A DNA stretch of 64,000 nucleotides. Origin: Flavobacteriales bacterium (GTDB taxonomy: Bacteria; Bacteroidota; Bacteroidia; Flavobacteriales_D; Crocinitomicaceae). Location: contig CANMHB010000002.1 in NCBI GenBank assembly GCA_947497485.1, forward strand, positions 124,001 through 188,000, given 5' to 3'. The translations under genes and the position numbers were made by a program. The notes beneath the pieces are model-generated. The model was not told the DNA's origin and did not search any database. It saw only the letters and a list, made by a program, of their open reading frames with translations. Below are positions 63,246 to 64,000 of this stretch, piece by piece (the stretch's first letter is position 1; each line of letters starts with the position of its first letter).

Positions 63246-64000
63246 ATGAGGTATTTAGTTCTTTTTATCGTTGCTTTGTTTTTTGCGCTTGAGTTTACTT
63301 CATGTGATCATATTGAAAACCCGTATCCAAAAAAACAAGATTTTGACACTACTTTATATCCTGGTAATTGGGCTGATTACGTTGCAAATGAATGGCCCGT
63401 TTTTCAAGCAAACACCAATACCAATCGCAATGTATTGATTGAGGATTTTACAGGTCACAAGTGCATCGTTTGTCCCGCTGCGGCAGACTTAGCTCATCAG
63501 TTACATGAAAGTAATCCCGAACGCGTTTTTATAGCTTCAATCCATTCTAGCCCAACCGGAATAAGTGACTTTCAATCTGTTTCTCCACCTGAATATCCAA
63601 CTGATTTTACAAATGCGCAAGGTCTTGAAATAGGAACTTATTTTGGCCAAAACGATGGTGGGTTTGTTGGAAACCCGAGGGGAACAATTAACAGGATTAA
63701 TACAGGAACTATTTTCTTAGGTCCGTTGGCTTGGACAAATCTTACGAATACAACCTTAAGCAATAACAACTTACGTGTAAATATGCAATCCGCTTTAAAT
63801 TACTATGCTCAAACGAAAGGTGCATTTTTACATGTTGAGGTTGAAAAGCTCGACCAAACAATAACAAATGAATTAGCTGTTGTTACTTACCTCATCGAAG
63901 ATTCGTTGGTGGGTGACCAAAAAATGGGAGACAACACACATAACTCATCCTATATCCATCGCGATATCCATCGCGGTAATATTGACGGAAAGGCTTTTGG
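63246..64000 (+). CDS. Omp28-like lipoprotein, 3' end cut by window edge
   Basis: This gene is absent from the ORF track because it runs off the window. It opens with MRYLVLFIVALFFALEFTSC, a lipoprotein signal, 2 bases after the DUF6029 stop. The frame stays open to base 64000 (251 codons). The region VLIEDFTGHKCIVCPAAADL has the CxxC of Omp28-related proteins, a thioredoxin-like family of outer-membrane lipoproteins. FIASIHSSPTG and VGNPRGTINRIN also fit. The upstream thioredoxin may keep this cysteine pair reduced. Confidence 0.8.
   Translation, partial: MRYLVLFIVALFFALEFTSCDHIENPYPKKQDFDTTLYPGNWADYVANEWPVFQANTNTNRNVLIEDFTGHKCIVCPAAADLAHQLHESNPERVFIASIHSSPTGISDFQSVSPPEYPTDFTNAQGLEIGTYFGQNDGGFVGNPRGTINRINTGTIFLGPLAWTNLTNTTLSNNNLRVNMQSALNYYAQTKGAFLHVEVEKLDQTITNELAVVTYLIEDSLVGDQKMGDNTHNSSYIHRDIHRGNIDGKAF

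Overview
The window is an AT-rich stretch of a Bacteroidetes chromosome, most likely a Flavobacteriales member near the Cryomorphaceae/Crocinitomicaceae (Fluviicola-like). That placement is inferred from gene content and promoter style, not from a search. The signs are many TAnnTTTG -7 boxes (several with TTTG or TTG 17-19 bp upstream), a type IX secretion C-terminal signal, DUF5686 and DUF6029 outer-membrane proteins, bacillithiol genes, dimeric GlyQS, an RprY-like regulator and many small lipoproteins.

Left part (1-14.4 kb): a truncated TPR gene; a tight minus-strand operon pheS - bacilliredoxin - glutaminyl cyclase - cupin; three tandem paralogous lipoproteins; then tatC, a DUF5686 outer-membrane protein and lptB on the plus strand (envelope biogenesis); then bshB1 and gcvP on the minus strand and mgtE on the plus strand. 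Between mgtE and a cyclase-family gene lies a 660-base stretch with no protein gene. It holds tRNA-Ser(GGA), two 97-bp tandem repeats that copy the tRNA 3' end, and a strongly folded element closed by a classic terminator, probably an undescribed small RNA.

Middle part (15-44 kb): glyQS, rny-zapA-coiled-coil operon, an M23 peptidase, tsaB, two divergent OmpR-type response regulators with no kinase nearby and a candidate ~60-nt RNA between them, and a secreted VWD-domain protein. A long minus-strand run follows: hydrolase, mtnA, three tandem TRL-like lipoproteins, metK, two phenylacetate/beta-oxidation type enzymes, a WYL regulator, a conserved protein of unknown function, and a MauG/MbnH-like di-haem protein coupled to an MbnP-like lipoprotein. 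Next come an AddA-like helicase-nuclease, a glutamine-amidotransferase-like protein without the usual cysteine, ruvB and queG.

Right part (44-64 kb): the most distinctive locus is a 2264-residue nonribosomal peptide synthetase (C-A-T-C-A-T-C, no thioesterase), whose first adenylation domain carries a threonine code. It overlaps by one base a cytoplasmic M28 peptidase. Downstream are a 1722-residue secreted protein with 13 cysteine-containing Ig-like repeats, a periplasmic PpiD/SurA-type isomerase, 5-formyl-THF cyclo-ligase, a T9SS cargo protein, and an operon of thioredoxin-like protein, DUF6029 protein and a truncated Omp28-like lipoprotein. No CRISPR array, phage or intact insertion sequence was seen.
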